Shown here: positions 1 to 13,790 of the stretch, piece after piece
How the letters are laid out: every line of letters begins with the position of its first letter
Position numbering within the stretch: the first letter of the stretch is position 1
Source: Erythrocercus mccallii
Taxonomy: Eukaryota > Chordata > Aves > Passeriformes > Dicruridae
Assembly: GCA_013397435.1 (NCBI GenBank)
Contig: VZRG01000275.1
Location: 186,001-250,000, forward strand
DNA length: 64,000 nucleotides
Direction of reading: 5' to 3'
Notes under the pieces: generated by a model
The model's database searches: none
The model's input: the letters and a program-made list of their open reading frames with translations, nothing else
Told to the model about the DNA's origin: nothing
Translations under genes and position numbers: made by a program

Positions 1-3000
1 TTCCATTTTTTGAATGGGATGCAGCTGTTGAATTCTTCAGACCTGAGTAAAGGCTCTTAAAGTTTTATTTATATCCGCTTTTTTCTGTCGTCCTCTGTTT
101 CTGAACAAATAGCAACAGCTTCAGCTATTGAAAATTGTACTGCAGCTAAGGCAGAGGGACTTCTCTGAAGAGTTGGACACATACGTGAGTACATATGTGT
201 ACTCATTATATTAAAGTGAGTGTAACTTCTGAAGGAGGTTGGCATGAGGTGAAGTCTTCCCCCTAGTGCAGAAGTTCCTCTGAGAGATCCCTGAGGATCT
301 GGAGAACAAAGAGCGTGTCTAAGGCGATCAACTAAAACTCATCCACAGCCTGTTAGAAGCATATTGCAATGATACTTAAGTGTATAATGCCTCTCATTTC
401 AAAATACAGGCTTTTGGACTGAGTTTCCCTTGAGGATTCTTTGGGATTATTAATGAGTTGTATCAAATAATCTTATTTAGCTCATTAAAGGGCATAATGC
501 AGATACAAACCTTTCAGACCCCATAAACCTCAAAATTAATCTGCTGTCTAGACCTTTATGTTACTGGAAATCTTTGATAGTAAGCTGAAGTGCTGTGATA
601 TTTTGTTGTGAGTAGAGTTTGATAAAAGTTCAAAAGCAATATGCAATGCTGTTACATGTCTGTGGGATGGGGAGTTCTTTGTGCAGCAACAGTACGACAT
701 CTAGCAGGAAGCTCAACCTGGCAGGCAGTTGTTGGTTTTACAAGGATACTGCAGTGAAAGCTCTTTGACTTCCTCTGTCTGCTGCCTTTTTTCTGCAAGA
801 GCCTCATACCGGCTCCTAAAGTCCAAACTCTTGGTTCCTTCTCTTTTTGCTGAGCACTTTGCTCAATCAATAATGAAAGGTAAAATTCAAAGAGGCTTAT
901 GTGGATCATTGAGCTGACTAATGTATATTTTAATTGCAGTAATAATAATACTGATAAGAGGAGCTGTTGTGACTATGTAACACAGACATATTAAAATAAT
1001 TGGATTGGAGATGCTTGCTAGATTGCCATTAAAAATTTTAAATAGGAGCAGAGAGCATTGGCAGTCAACAGCCAAGGCATACAGGGAATAAGGGGAGGGG
1101 AAGACAAGAAATAGAAGAGGGGGTAAGGAGAGGACATTGGAAAGCTTTCATGCTCTTCATTTATCTAAAAATAGGTTTTCAGTCGGCCTTCAAGTTTGTT
1201 TATGTTTGTCTTTCCTTTGGAGACTGTGGATGGAGACATGTATTTTCAAATGCTTTGGGAGTAGGGCCTGTGCTCTTTGAGCTTGGTTTCTGAAACAGGA
1301 CTTGGAGCTGCAGTTGCACATTTGGGGAGCTGCTGTGAGCTTCTCCCTGGCCATGCAGCTCCCTTTGAGGCCTGGACAAGACTCTTGCACTCTCTTTTTT
1401 AAAATCTAGTGCAGCATTTTCCAAAATATCAGTTAAGTCCACAGTTCTCTCTATGCTCTGCTTTTTGAAGATCGGATATCTAAACATCTCCAAAGGTGGG
1501 AGTTTGTCCTTGTGGCTCAAGGACTGGTGAGATGTGGGCTGTACCTAATGCCGCTTGTCACACCTGGATTTTGGAGCTACACTAAAAATAAAATCTGCTC
1601 TGTGGTTTGATAAAAACAAAGCTGTACAGTGGTGTTTTCAGGATATTATAATGACTGGGAATATGTTTCATTGCTTTTAAAAGCCTTTGAGAAAACAGAG
1701 AGCATACTCTTCATGGAGATTACAGCAGCAGCACCAGCATGTCGGAGCAAACCCAGCTTTGGTTCCTCCAGGATGGCCTTTCTATTCTCCATCAGCCTTC
1801 CAGTCTCTGCAGCTCCTTATGATGTTTTCGTTTCCTGGAAAGAGAAATGATGCTGCATGTTCTCTCTTCATCTATCTCAATGTATGGGCTTTTATTAGAG
1901 TCTAATATAACTTGTCACAGTACATACGTCATCTCTATTGGAGTCATCACTTTCTGGTGATGGATAACACTTAGAATCAAGAGATAAAAACCCCCAAGTT
2001 AAATATATTTAATGGGTTTTTATTTGCTTTCTGCTTTTTAGAGATTATGAGGCACAGGCAGAGAGTATCTGGAGCAGATGGGTGTTTTGTGGTTACTGGA
2101 CCAGACAGTGGAGATATAATTAAAGTGCCTTTTTTGCATATGCAACTTGCAACCACTTCTCTGTTTTCACAGGTCTTAGGATCATATGAAGTGTAAATTT
2201 AATAGAGGTTGTTGTACTTCTCTTATTTATTTCTATTTTTGAGTGAGCTGTTTTAGCTGAACCTAGTGCATATAACCTTGTATGACTGTGGATGCTCAGT
2301 CTGTCTCTCAGGCTCCATGGTAGGGCTCAAAAAAGAATACAGGACAGCCTAAACTAGACAGTGTTTTTCAGTTACTTTTCATGGAAATACAAAATTCCAC
2401 TATGATTTTATGCACAATATCGATGCTGTGTCTCCTATAAGCTATTCTGCAGGGGGTTTTATACCCCAGGTTCTTTCTAATGAGCCTGGAGGGCTTTTGG
2501 TGGTACAGTGCCATCCCTGGAGGTGGAGGAAGGAATCTGCCACAGGAACTGCTTACAAGGGGAAGGATACATAGTTATACATACAAAGTCCTTGAATGGC
2601 AGCCCCCATGAGGCACACTGGCACATTTTGGACTAAAAACATCATTCTTGGCTGCAAACATTTTTTAGATTTTCACCAAGCTGTTGTTATTGTCCACAGG
2701 AAACATCTTTCATAAGCATTCTTTTAAGACAGAATCCTATATGTTTTTCCACTGAAAAAAATCTGAGATTTTAGGTCAGTTCTGTTTCTGAAGCTATTTT
2801 TGACACTCCCATGAGGCATTTATGTCTAGAATTGGCCACTGGTGTAGCAAGAGATCAGCCAGAGGAATTCTCAGTGCCTGGTAATTTGGTTCTCTTAATC
2901 CTGCACCTCTCCGGAGTGTGAGTGGGTTGTTGGAATTTTGCACAATTATGAAACAAACTAAAAGTTCCACACTCCCTGTCTGTGAATGACAAACTTACAA

Positions 3001-6000
3001 CTCAGAAGTGTGTAGTTTTTCTATGAGCATTCAGGCCAAGCTCAATTCAAAATATTAAGATGAATATTTTTGAGTGTTCTGGGAAGAATTTAATCCAAAT
3101 AACAAAGCAAATGTTCATTTTCTGCCTTTTTGTTGCTGGTAGGGTATATTTTATATCACCTCTCCATAAGCTGTGATCATTTAATTATGATAGCCTGTTT
3201 TTAAATATAAAGCTGTGAATTACTGAAAAAAGTAGTTTGAAACAGGAAAAATAACTCCCCTCCTCCTGGTAGCTAATAGAAATTATATACAAATAAGTTC
3301 AACTAGACAGTGTGCCCCAAAGAATCCTGGGGTCTTTTTCAGAGAACACTTCTAGTGTAATGTGAATAACCTGAAGAATCCAGGTTCAAAGCAGAATTAA
3401 TTTTCTAACAAGGAAACTCTGTCAACTTGTGTTGCCAATAAATATGAATTTGTGCCTATAGTTCCAATATTGTTTCACTTATTTTTTAATCTAAGATAAA
3501 GGAAAAAAACTCATCTCTGGAACTCAGAAGTAAAAGGGGGACAGGATATGTCAATACTCCAGAGACATTAAATTTTATCTTTGTACAGGCCATGAAACAA
3601 GGCTGATGATTTTTAGATACTTTGTTTGCAGGGCAGCTGCTGTGCAAAGCTGGAAATGGCAGTTCCTTCATCACATGGTTTGAGTGAGCCAGGCTCAAGA
3701 AGGAGCACAACCCCATTTCCAGTTATATAAATAGCAGAGTTTTGCTCATTAAGGAAACTCAAAGAATATTGGCACAAGGGATATGTGGGATAAAGAAACT
3801 TATTTTTGAAGAAAGATTGCAAGGACTACAAATGTACAGCATATTTGTAAGAGGACTAGCAGGACGCAGCTTTTTGGCTGCAGTGTTTCAATAGTCAGTG
3901 ACACTATTTTGCTGAGGTTATGCAGCTCTCTCTGCAGATAAGACAGCTTTTTTGCCTTGGAAATCATGTATAGTTTGATGCCTGATGCACCAGCTGGCCT
4001 TGGCACCTCTCAGCCCTGGGCAGCAGTGTGGAAAGAGCCTGGGAATGGAGCTGTGGAGCTGCATAATTTGAGGATTTGATGTTGGATCTAAGAGGCACTG
4101 AAAATGCTGAGGCTTCTGCATTGATTTCCCTGGGCTTTCATAAGGTTCCAAAATTAGGGACATGTGATGTCCAAGTTTGGTGCTACCAGGAATCAGGCTA
4201 ATGGCCAAGATGTCAACCCAGGAGGGCCTGTGAGTTTCTGAGCTGGGGCTCTCATACCTTGGCTTCTGGGTAGATATTTGGAGGGAAGAAGAAAATCCAG
4301 AAAGTTACCCTACATAATCTCCTTGCCACTGTGGTGACCTCTAGCCTGTGGTTCTGTGTGCAATCTGATGAAGCTCTAGGTCGTGCCAGCTGACAAACAG
4401 ACTTGTCACACTGAAGAATGACTTGGTGCAAAGCCACACAGGGCAGAGCTGCCATCAGAGTAATTGGTGATTCACTGTTTGTTTCTCACAAATTTCCTAC
4501 GCTCTCTGCCCACACACTATAGATGTGACAGCATTCTGTATGGGGACTGTGAACATGACAGACATTATTTATGAAGCAGTGCCTTTATCAAGGATTTTCT
4601 TTCCCTAGCATACTGTGTAAAATGCTCAGTCTCTGTGTTGCTGTTGTCAAAATGCAGTTATAAATATAGCTGGCCTGCCTGAGTAAGTTCTCAAAGGTGT
4701 TTTAAAAAGCTCTGTGCGAGAAGGTCAAGCAGAAGCTGCTGAGAGCTCCTTGCTAGGGTGCTATGGCAGCTGTGTCCAGGACTCTTGGCTGCTCCTGATA
4801 AGAGTAAGAACTGGAGCAGTTGCAGTTGGTTCTGAGCTTGCACATCCTCAGGTTGAAGGATTTTTGGGAGGAGATCTGCCCCTTCCTCACAGTTCCTTGC
4901 ACTATCTCAGCACATCTCTGGTGTAAGCAGCAGGGAACCCAGACACAACTTGTCTGTGTGACTGAGCTCTTCCTTGGGCCAGGCTCTCAGCTTGCTTCAA
5001 AGCAGAGAAAGGAAAAGATAATTTTTCCCCTTTAAGATTCATGACGTCTGGCAGTAAAAGGTGTCCTGGGAGTCACAGCTGTTCCAGCTGGGCTCACTCT
5101 CAGCCACTTATTACACAGCGGCAGGTCAACAGCGTTGTTCTTAATTTATTTTATGATACAGCATATCTGGATCTGCGTCCTTAATTCAAGCCTGGTTTGA
5201 TCAAACACTGACAACAAAAGAGAGCTCAGTTAATGGGTAAGGAAACCGAATAATCTTGTGTGTCATAGGATAGAGGTAAGTGATGGAGAACATCATCTGA
5301 ATGTGGTGTTCATGGTGACATCAGGTTTAATGTTTTTGGGCTTTAGATGGGTTTAAAGAGAAGTGAACATCTTTAATGCGGCAGGGAGAAAAGCTGGCAC
5401 TGCCAAGCACTTACCAGGCTCTGGAAATCCATCAACAAACGGAGAGCCCTCAAATACTGTTTGTTTTCAGACCAGTTTCATGACCATGCCTGTTTTCATA
5501 AAGACTGAGAGTAATGAAACTATGGAATGAGAAGTGACATTAACGTTTGGAAACCAAACTTTGTGATTAGGCTGATTTGAATTTGAGTGGCTTCGTCAGG
5601 TGGTTTGCTTTGGAGTCTGTGGTGACATGTTTATCGTTTTTCATATGCTCTGTGCATGAAAAGCACGTAACCCAGGCAGTTGTGAGCAAAACATGCTGAG
5701 GATAAAGGGGTTTTGAAAGCTGATGGCATGACAGCTGCTGCTGCATAAGTTCGTTTTGGCAAATAACAGTTTCTGTAAGCATCAGGTTTTATGGCCACGG
5801 CTGTGTTACTGTTGCATTTTTAAGTTCGAGTTAACTGCATACAAGAAAGTAGAGACCCAGAGCCCTTCATCATCTGACTTGGTCTGTGAGGAGCTTGTAA
5901 CTCTAGCAATTGTGTCTGTTTTTCATAACAGTGAAACACTTTATGGCTATTTTTCCCCTTTTCTGTCCAAAGTAAATGTGCTATTTAAAAACAAAGAAAG

Positions 6001-7129
6001 AAGTGGCAGAATGTCCAGTGGATACAGTTTGAACTTGGGGTCCTTCAGGTTGGAGGGGCAGTTTAGAAAATACACCTTTTTCCTGAAAATGGATATTGCA
6101 GTACAGTGTTTTTCTTTGTGTAGATTCATTTTACATTTCTTACGTTAGAAGTCACATTTTTAACAAGCCTCCATGTTAATAGACAATGATGAGCTTCAGG
6201 GTGTTCTTTAGTGATCTTTCCAGGTACATACAAAGATCCATCAGCCTGACCTATAGCTATATATCCATTCAGAGCTGTTTGTATAGTTGCAGTGTAGTTG
6301 AAGTGGTTTCGTAAAAAATATTGAAATTCTATTTGGTATTGAACTTAATGGCAATCAGCAGAGTCATGTGTGCAAACAATAATTTATTTATAAGAAATGC
6401 CAAAGTAAGTACTTTGCATTAAGCTAATGTAATGTACTGTGCTGTGCTTTGCAAAAAGGGGTCACATTGTGCTTCATTGCATAGAAAGAAGAGGAAAAGT
6501 AATTGCATGGATGAAAAGTATTCATAAAAGGAGTGCAAAGCCACCTCTTTGTACTCACAATATTTTTCCTTGTTACTAGATTTCATGTATTTTCTGAACT
6601 TTTCCATAGAGAATTGTCTTTGCAGGGTCTTGAGGAAAGAGGCAGAATCAGTAAATAGCTGCTGGTGTGGGTGGAATTTGATATCCCAGATCTTATAAAA
6701 GCCCCAACAAACAAAGCAAGAAATAATCTGGAGTAGATTGGCAGAGCTCTCTAACTCACTCAGTGGTATAGACTTGTCCCGGGCTGCATGACATCAGTGT
6801 GCAGCACAGGGTAGTGTTTGCACACGTGAACATAGTGTGAGAGTGAAAAAACTGAAGTGTAGAGTGACTATGTAGCAAAAGTAGTGAAAACTCCTCTTCT
6901 CTAAAAGCTAATTGCTTCCTTGTTGCACGTTTGAAATGCGCTTGTCCCTGCCTTCTAGAACTCTTGTGTCACTTACACTGCAGCACTGCTGTCTGGTGAT
7001 ATAAACTCATGACTCAAAGGAAACTTCTTTAAATAAAAAATGGTTCCTACAACCTTTTTTCAGCCTTTATCTCAGCCAGTTTATGAAAAAGAGAATGTGA
7101 ATGAGGAAGCACACATGGTCACAGTACAG

Positions 7130-8062
7130 AGTTGGTGGTGATCACTGTTAGAGGTGTCCAAATCAGCACTCTTGAGAGTAACCATTCATGTAACGAGTTT
7201 GCAGATGGCTCTGGAGGGCAATCTCTACTGAGGTTCAGCATAGTAGTGGAGGGAGATGTTGGAGTAAACAATGGTCTCCTGAGTAGGTCAGCTGTCTGGG
7301 GTGAGGTAAACCTGGATCCATGGGCCAAGCCCAGCAACATGAGGTTCAATAAGACCAAGTACTGGGTCCTGCACTTTGGCCACAACAACCCCATGCATCT
7401 CTCCAGCCTGGAGGAAGAGTGGCTGGGAAGTGGCCCAATGGAGAAGGACCTGAGAGTGCTGGTTGACAGTGGCTGAACATGAGCCAGCAGTGCCCAGGGC
7501 ACCAAGAAGACCAATGCTGTCCTGGCCTGAACCAGCAATAGTGTGGCCATAGGTTGAGGGAAGTGATTCTTCCTCTTTCCTGGGCACTGGCAAGGTCACA
7601 TCCCAAGTCCTGTGTCCAGTTCTGGACCCCTCACCACAAGAAAGACACTCAGATGCTGGAGTATGTCTGGAGGAGGGTAGGGAAGCTGAGGAAGGGCCTG
7701 GAGCACAGGTCCTGTGAGGAGTGGCTGAGGGAGGTGGGGTTGTTAAGCCTGGAGAAAGAGTAAGGTCAAGGGGGATCTTAATGCTTTCTTCAACCAGCAA
7801 TAGGAGAGGACATACCCTCAAGTTGTACCTTGGCAGGTTCAAGTTGGATGGACATTCTGAGTAATTCCTTCACTGAAAGGGTTGTTAAGCACTGAAATGT
7901 GCTGCCCGGGGAGGTGATGGAGTCACTATCCCTGGAGTTGTTCAAGAAATAACAACAAGGCACACAATGCTTGTGATTTAGTTTACATGGAGGTGTCCAG
8001 TCAAAGGTTGGACATGATGAGCTCAGGTATTTTTCAACCTAAATGATTCTGTGATTGTGTGA
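7130..8062 (+). mobile_element. CR1 LINE fragment, 5'-truncated, sense
   Basis: This stretch matches the 3' part of CR1 non-LTR retrotransposons, the dominant interspersed repeat of birds. The broken frame reads fragments of the ORF2 C-terminus such as EKDLRVLVDSG and MRFNKTKYWVLHFGHNN, and further along the DNA gives the familiar tail parts (CTTCACTGAAAGGGTTGTTAAG, then CTGCCCGGGGAGGTGATGG in shorter words) and ends near 8060 in a degenerate GATTCTGTGATTGTGTG tail. Several stops and frameshifts show it is long dead. The 5' end is approximate; truncation at the 5' end is normal for CR1 insertion. Confidence 0.85.
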
Positions 8063-11000
8063 AAGCCTGGTTCAAACTCTTGCTCTAGGTCAGGTAATGC
8101 AGACTTCTTCCCAAATCCTTTGTGTTTTAGCGGAGTAACTGAGAGCTGTCAGTTTACTCTCCAAATGTAAATATTTAGGGATGTCTTACATTTTGTACCT
8201 ATCAAGTAAATCACACCCAGCCTCACTCTTCCCCCCAAAGAGGAAAATAATGCCCTAGAATTGTTTTCCAGCCAGATCTGGTATGTAGGTAGTCGGATGA
8301 CTGTTTTCCTGTGTGCATTTTTCTTTCTGTCAGTCTACAAGTTTATAGCAAACACTGGTATGAACCACTTGAAACAACAAGAATAGGGTTTTGTATTGAA
8401 CTAAAGACTCTATTGTTAGTCAGATCTTAGTTCTTTGAGTTACAAAATTATTTGATTTTAACTTCATTATGAGATTCTGACAGTATTCTTGTCAGAGCAT
8501 GTAATCTGCATGAGTCTTAAAAGCTCAAAATCCAGGAAGTTAACTGAAGTACTCAAATACGTATTTTTAGCTTTGTGTACAATACTTAGGCAGATAAAAT
8601 TTTTGCAGGCTTGGAAATTACAATGTGTACTCTTTCACATGCATTCTCTCTTTTAAATAGTAGGTAATTTCCTTCCTTCTAAAATGTTGCGTTTTTTTCT
8701 TTTATATGGAACATAATACAAATAGATGCCACTCCTAACTGTTCAAAGCATTGGCTGTGCTCACACTGATACTTCTATTTGGATGCAGAAATGGTTAACT
8801 TTTGTGCTGTGCAAGCAGAGATCCTCATTATTTCACCAAGATATTTTGTGCTACTTCAGGATCATATATCCAGATAGGACATATAATTAGATCTTTTTTT
8901 TCATTCAGATTGTTTAAATACAGTTCACATATAGTTTCAGCCTAATTATTTTGTTTGCTTAAGATTAATCTTGTAAGGCTGAGGAGAAAGAGCACTCTTT
9001 CAATAACCAGAATCTCATTGGAAGCTTTACATTTAGTAAGGGCATAGCTTGAATAGATGGCACTCAGGGAATGAATGGATTACTGTAACCTGCAGTATGG
9101 AGCAAAAGTTGTCCTCAGGACAGAGTCCCCCTTTTCCGTAACCTGTGGCACCGGAAAACTCAAAGAGTGTGCCAGTCTTCAGTGTATCATGGGCTGTGGT
9201 TCTTCGTTCACCTTCACAGGCAGCTGAAAACTGAGGGCTGTTGGGAGCACGTTTGTGTTGGTCATAGGAACTGGAGTGGGGTCTATTTAAGGCAGCTTTG
9301 CAGCTAAAAATAACACTTGTGCAGCTATTGTATTGGATTTTGGTTCAGCTGCCATTAGCTTGCAGAGTTTGTGTTATTCCCAATGAAGCAAGAGCAAGTT
9401 TTAACACTTGGAGAAACATAGCACCAGCCTCTCGAAAGGTACAGTAAATGAACCAATAGAAGGGAAAATAATTTTCCTTTTAATGAAGGCTATCCCAGAT
9501 CTTTTATGTTGAAATTGATAACACTTTTGTAGCTCATTACTGTGCTCTCAGTTTTTCAGCTTGTTACTTCATGCAGTCATAGTTGTGACAGCGCTGCTTG
9601 TACCCTTAACGTGTAGCAAAATTCAGAATATTACAATATGGCTTAATTCTCTCTTAAATATGAAAACACTCAAAAATCTGTTTATTTGTTTAGCTGCAAT
9701 TCTGAAGTTGGATCTGGGCTTTTTAGGGTGTTCTGTATCTTTTTTGACCCCTCCAAGAATGGCCCCTTCTAGTTTAATTGCACTTCTTCCTCATAAATCC
9801 CTTAAGAGATATTGATATCTGCTGAAGTGAGAAATCAAAAAAATCTGACTATATATTCTGATGCATTTTAGGGGAGCTTTCTAACTTCTGGAGATTGGTT
9901 TTCTGGATCTGTTGAAAAAGTTCAGTACAGAGTTCGTATGTTACGGATGAATATTTTGCTGGGCAATACCTTTGTACATCATTCCGGTTTATTAATGTCA
10001 GAAAAGGAACTAAATACATCTCCATAAAACATCAAGTTTTTGTAAGAAAATGCTTTTTAAATACTCTAAGCATGAAATAGTGTCCAGTGGCATTTAGAAA
10101 ACTTGGACAGGTTGATCTGGAAATATTTTCCCCTTCATTTTAACAATTTTAATACTCTGTGAAAGCATGCTCCTTGTTCTGCTCTCTGTTTATTCTTAGA
10201 CTAAAGTTAGTTTTTTTACTCTGATAAATGGAAATCACCACTGTAATAGTCTGAAATGTGTATCTTTACCTGGTCACGGGTTCATGCCTTCTTGCTAGAT
10301 GAAGTATTTTCTGTTGCAGATGTCTCCCCTGAGTGGAATACCAGCTTTCCAATGTTCCCACAGAGAACAGCCTTGCAGTACTGATCCTGAATACATGGAT
10401 TTCCAGCCTTGGGAATGAGACAGAATGTGAAGAAGTGTCTGTCTTTGGCAGTGCAGTGGTTATATTAATTGCCATTAAGTAGTTTTGATATCTCAACCAA
10501 TGTTTTGTAAAACATGATCTTTCTGACAAAACTACACTTAAATACAATACAGTGTGAGATAGGGCAGCTCTAGTGCAAGGCTTCAAATTGACAGAGAATC
10601 ATCTGGACTGTACTTACTCTCTAGTGGAGACATTATATTAATAATTTTGCCCTTGACGTCAAGGGGAACAGGATGTCACCCTAGATAACAACTTCAGTGA
10701 AGTCAGTCTTTCTTAATGAAGATTAATTGTTGGGGCCCCATGCTTTGTACATCCATGTTTAGATATCTTCCTCTGAATGCTTTGATGTCACACAGCAAGT
10801 CTTGTGCTTTTTTGTTTAGTGTTGAGGTGGCATTTCATTCATCTGGAAGAATTCTTTTGCAGTAGTAGCAGACACTTAGGAGCAGCTGTGTGATCCTGGG
10901 ATAGCCTAGGCTGCAGTAACTTGTAATGCCTGCTGGAAACCACTGTGCTGCCTGTAATGCACTGAGCTGGCTATGGAAGAGCATCTGAAATGAGGGTGTC

Positions 11001-13638
11001 AGACAGAGTCAGCCTATTACAGCACACTTGTACCATCTAACTTTCTACCAGCTTTCTAACCCTTCATTAATTTGCAGGTGGTTATCTAGGATAGCACTAG
11101 CAAAGGAGTTTACATGCAGTTCTTAACTGCATGGAATGCTTAAAAGTCTACTTAAAATAGTTTTTCCCTTTCCCCTTCATTCTCACCCTGTCCAGGAACA
11201 GTATTCTGTATGTTGATTCAATAGGACAGAGTATGTAGCTGTACTGAAGTTACTGACTTTTACTTCAGAACTGGTTTTGGTTCTCACTAACAGCAACACC
11301 AGGGAAATGAAGAAGAGGGATTGCCTGTACCAACAGCCAAATTGTGAAAATTTATGCCTGAGGAGTCTGGAAATAATTGCAGAGAGAGTTTAAATAAATG
11401 ACTGGGGGAAACAAAAGGTTTAAAAGTGGCAGTGATACATGGTTTCATGAAGCTTAAAGAAGTAATTGAAAAAACAGAATTAAGCTAAAACCATCGCATT
11501 AAAACATTCTGATACTATATTTGCCATGTTATTTGCAATATAATCTTTTTGTGCAAAACCACTGAGGTCTTTTGAACACCCAAAGAGTTCTTCAGTGGAC
11601 ACCCATTTGAATACAAGTGCATAGCTAAAAGTTGCTAGGATAGAAAAAATAGACAAAATTGGATTTGATCTTAGTGGTTTCAAATGGATTTGAGCAAAAG
11701 ACTAATGAAAAGCAGACAACTAATCTGATAATGGTGTTTACCTAAATGAGTACAAACCAAAGCCATTAACAATAGCAATAGGGCATAAGATAATAATTGC
11801 ACTATCCAGCTTGCATTAAATTCTTTTTTATAAAACTATGATGTGTGTGGGTTCTTATTTCCCAAACCATGCACCATCCACATAACTCACTAAGGCTTGA
11901 AACTCCACAGAAATCTAGGTTGATCACTGCCTATAGACTTGCATCTACATTCAGCATTCCATGCAGTTGCCAACTGGTTTCTGTATTGTACGAAAGGCAG
12001 AAGAACAAGGCTTTTCTAAAAGATATCTGCAAGATTTTCTGTTGGAGGCTTGGGGGAAAGAGGTCAGGCACAAAAGAATAGCTTAGACATGCTTAAAAGT
12101 AATTTAAGTGCACAGTGTTACTTAAGTCAGGATGTACCACTTAATGTTTATTTTGGAGCTACCAAACATCCAACCTATTAGAAAAATGCTTGAAAGAATA
12201 TCAGAAAAGCTGCAGTCTGCATCTTATTAAAAATGTGCTTATGGCTGTGGACAAGAAGTACAGGGAAAATGGACAGATTCAAATTCTTCAGAGGCGAATG
12301 GTGCAGTTTTCCAGTCGTCTTCTTTGCTGAATCACCTGCTCTGGTACTTTAGGTGTTACCTGGTAAGTGAACGGCTCGTTTGAGTGGAGGAAAGATTTTA
12401 GATGTTAATGGGAGTGCCAGAGAGAAAATGCAGCTCAAGTTGCAGACTTGAGAGGAAAAATACATGACTGGTTGGTGGAAGAAACCACTGAAGGCTTTTA
12501 GTCTAGATTATGGTTTCATAAAATTCTTTGATGAAAGCAGCTGTGCAGTTCAACTGTGCAGTTAGCAATTTATGTCCTGCCAGACTGATCACTTTATCCC
12601 AGAATAGTATTTCTGTTTACACTCTTCTGTTTGTCTTTTTTTTTCTTCTTTGTGATGGAGTCAATTGCAGAGCATATTCAGACCTACAGTCCTGTAATCT
12701 AAATAATAGAGAGCAACCTGTGTACTATGTCTGAACACATACGAGCGTGAACTTCAAAAAACTAACATGTCATTCTGACTTGTTGCTTAAAGATCTTCTG
12801 CTCCTTTTAAGCTTCCAGCTAGGTCAGGCTGATGTTGAATTAGGCTGGTGAAGTGTTGCCTCTCATAGGGAGAGAGAAACAAAAAATATTCTTCATGTCT
12901 GTGCTGCCCTTTTCCTCATTTGGTTGCCCCACAGAGTGCAGAATAGCTTTCGGCAGATGTAATTACACCAGCACCCATTCTTCAAGGGAGCTTGACTTTT
13001 CTGGACCTCTCCCAAGCCTGGATGATTCTGTAATAATTTACAGAATGTTTGTATAACTGTGCAGTTCTTTGGGAGGAAGATGAGGCCTTTCATTTACCTT
13101 GTGTTTTATAAAGTATTGGAGTATTTGAATAGATTAAATTCTCAAATACTGTGTTTCCACTCATAAAAGACAGTGATATATAAGTGATATATATTTGCAA
13201 AATGAAACAGACTTTTTCAAGGAAATGTTTCTTGAGCCTTTAAAGATTAGGAGATTTCATTGGCTCTACCTAGCACATGATTTTCCAAAAATATGTTAGT
13301 TTATTAGTCATGTGTTCCATGAGCATAATAAAAACCTATGTTAATGTGACCTAGCAGAGATTTTATCAAACCCTTCAAGTGTTGAAAATTAATGTCTTCT
13401 TAAGTGCACAGCAATTGGGCAGAGTGATTGCACATTCTTCAATCTCAGCAACCTGTTGTGGCATTGCAAGGTGCAGAGGTTGCAAATGACTTTAGCTAGA
13501 CAGTGAGCACCAGGAACATCTGGGGGCCTTGCAAACAGACAGAATAAAAACCCAGTTGAAAGGAACAGGCCTCATAGTCTTGTTTCATGCTTTTACCTTT
13601 GTGTTGGTTTCAAATCCTTGAATTCCTACAACAAAAAA

Positions 13639-13790
13639 ATCATAGAATCATTTAGTTTGGAAATTATTAAGATCATCAAGTCCAATATGCCGCACTGCCA
13701 AGTCCACCACTAAACTACATTCCTAAGAGCCATCTCTGCACATCTTTTAAATACTTCCAGGGACTGTGATCCTACCAACTGCATGGGTGG
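13639..13790 (-). mobile_element. CR1 LINE 3' fragment, antisense
   Basis: About 150 bp beginning ATCATAGAATCATTTAG and continuing AAGATCATCAAGTCCAA and CTGCCAAGTCCACCACTAAA, the reverse complement of a CR1 3' end (the family tail reads TTTAGTGGTGGACTTGGCAG then a GATGATCTT motif). Only the last portion of an element is present. Its 5' limit around 13.79 kb is uncertain because the sequence fades into a GC-richer patch. Confidence 0.8.

Noticed and set aside
7119..7842. Several overlapping open frames on both strands of 60-184 codons
   Set aside because: They lie in a CR1 remnant. Antisense frames are shadows, and the sense frame is a broken ORF2 C-terminus.
12325..12355. GCTCTGGTAC word on the + strand resembling the reverse complement of an amelogenin exon 5 core
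   Set aside because: Only about ten bases agree, flanks do not, and its order relative to the other amelogenin-like stretch is wrong; chance.
13639..13790. tRNA-derived SINE
   Set aside because: No A or B box seen, and the wording matches a reversed CR1 3' end.
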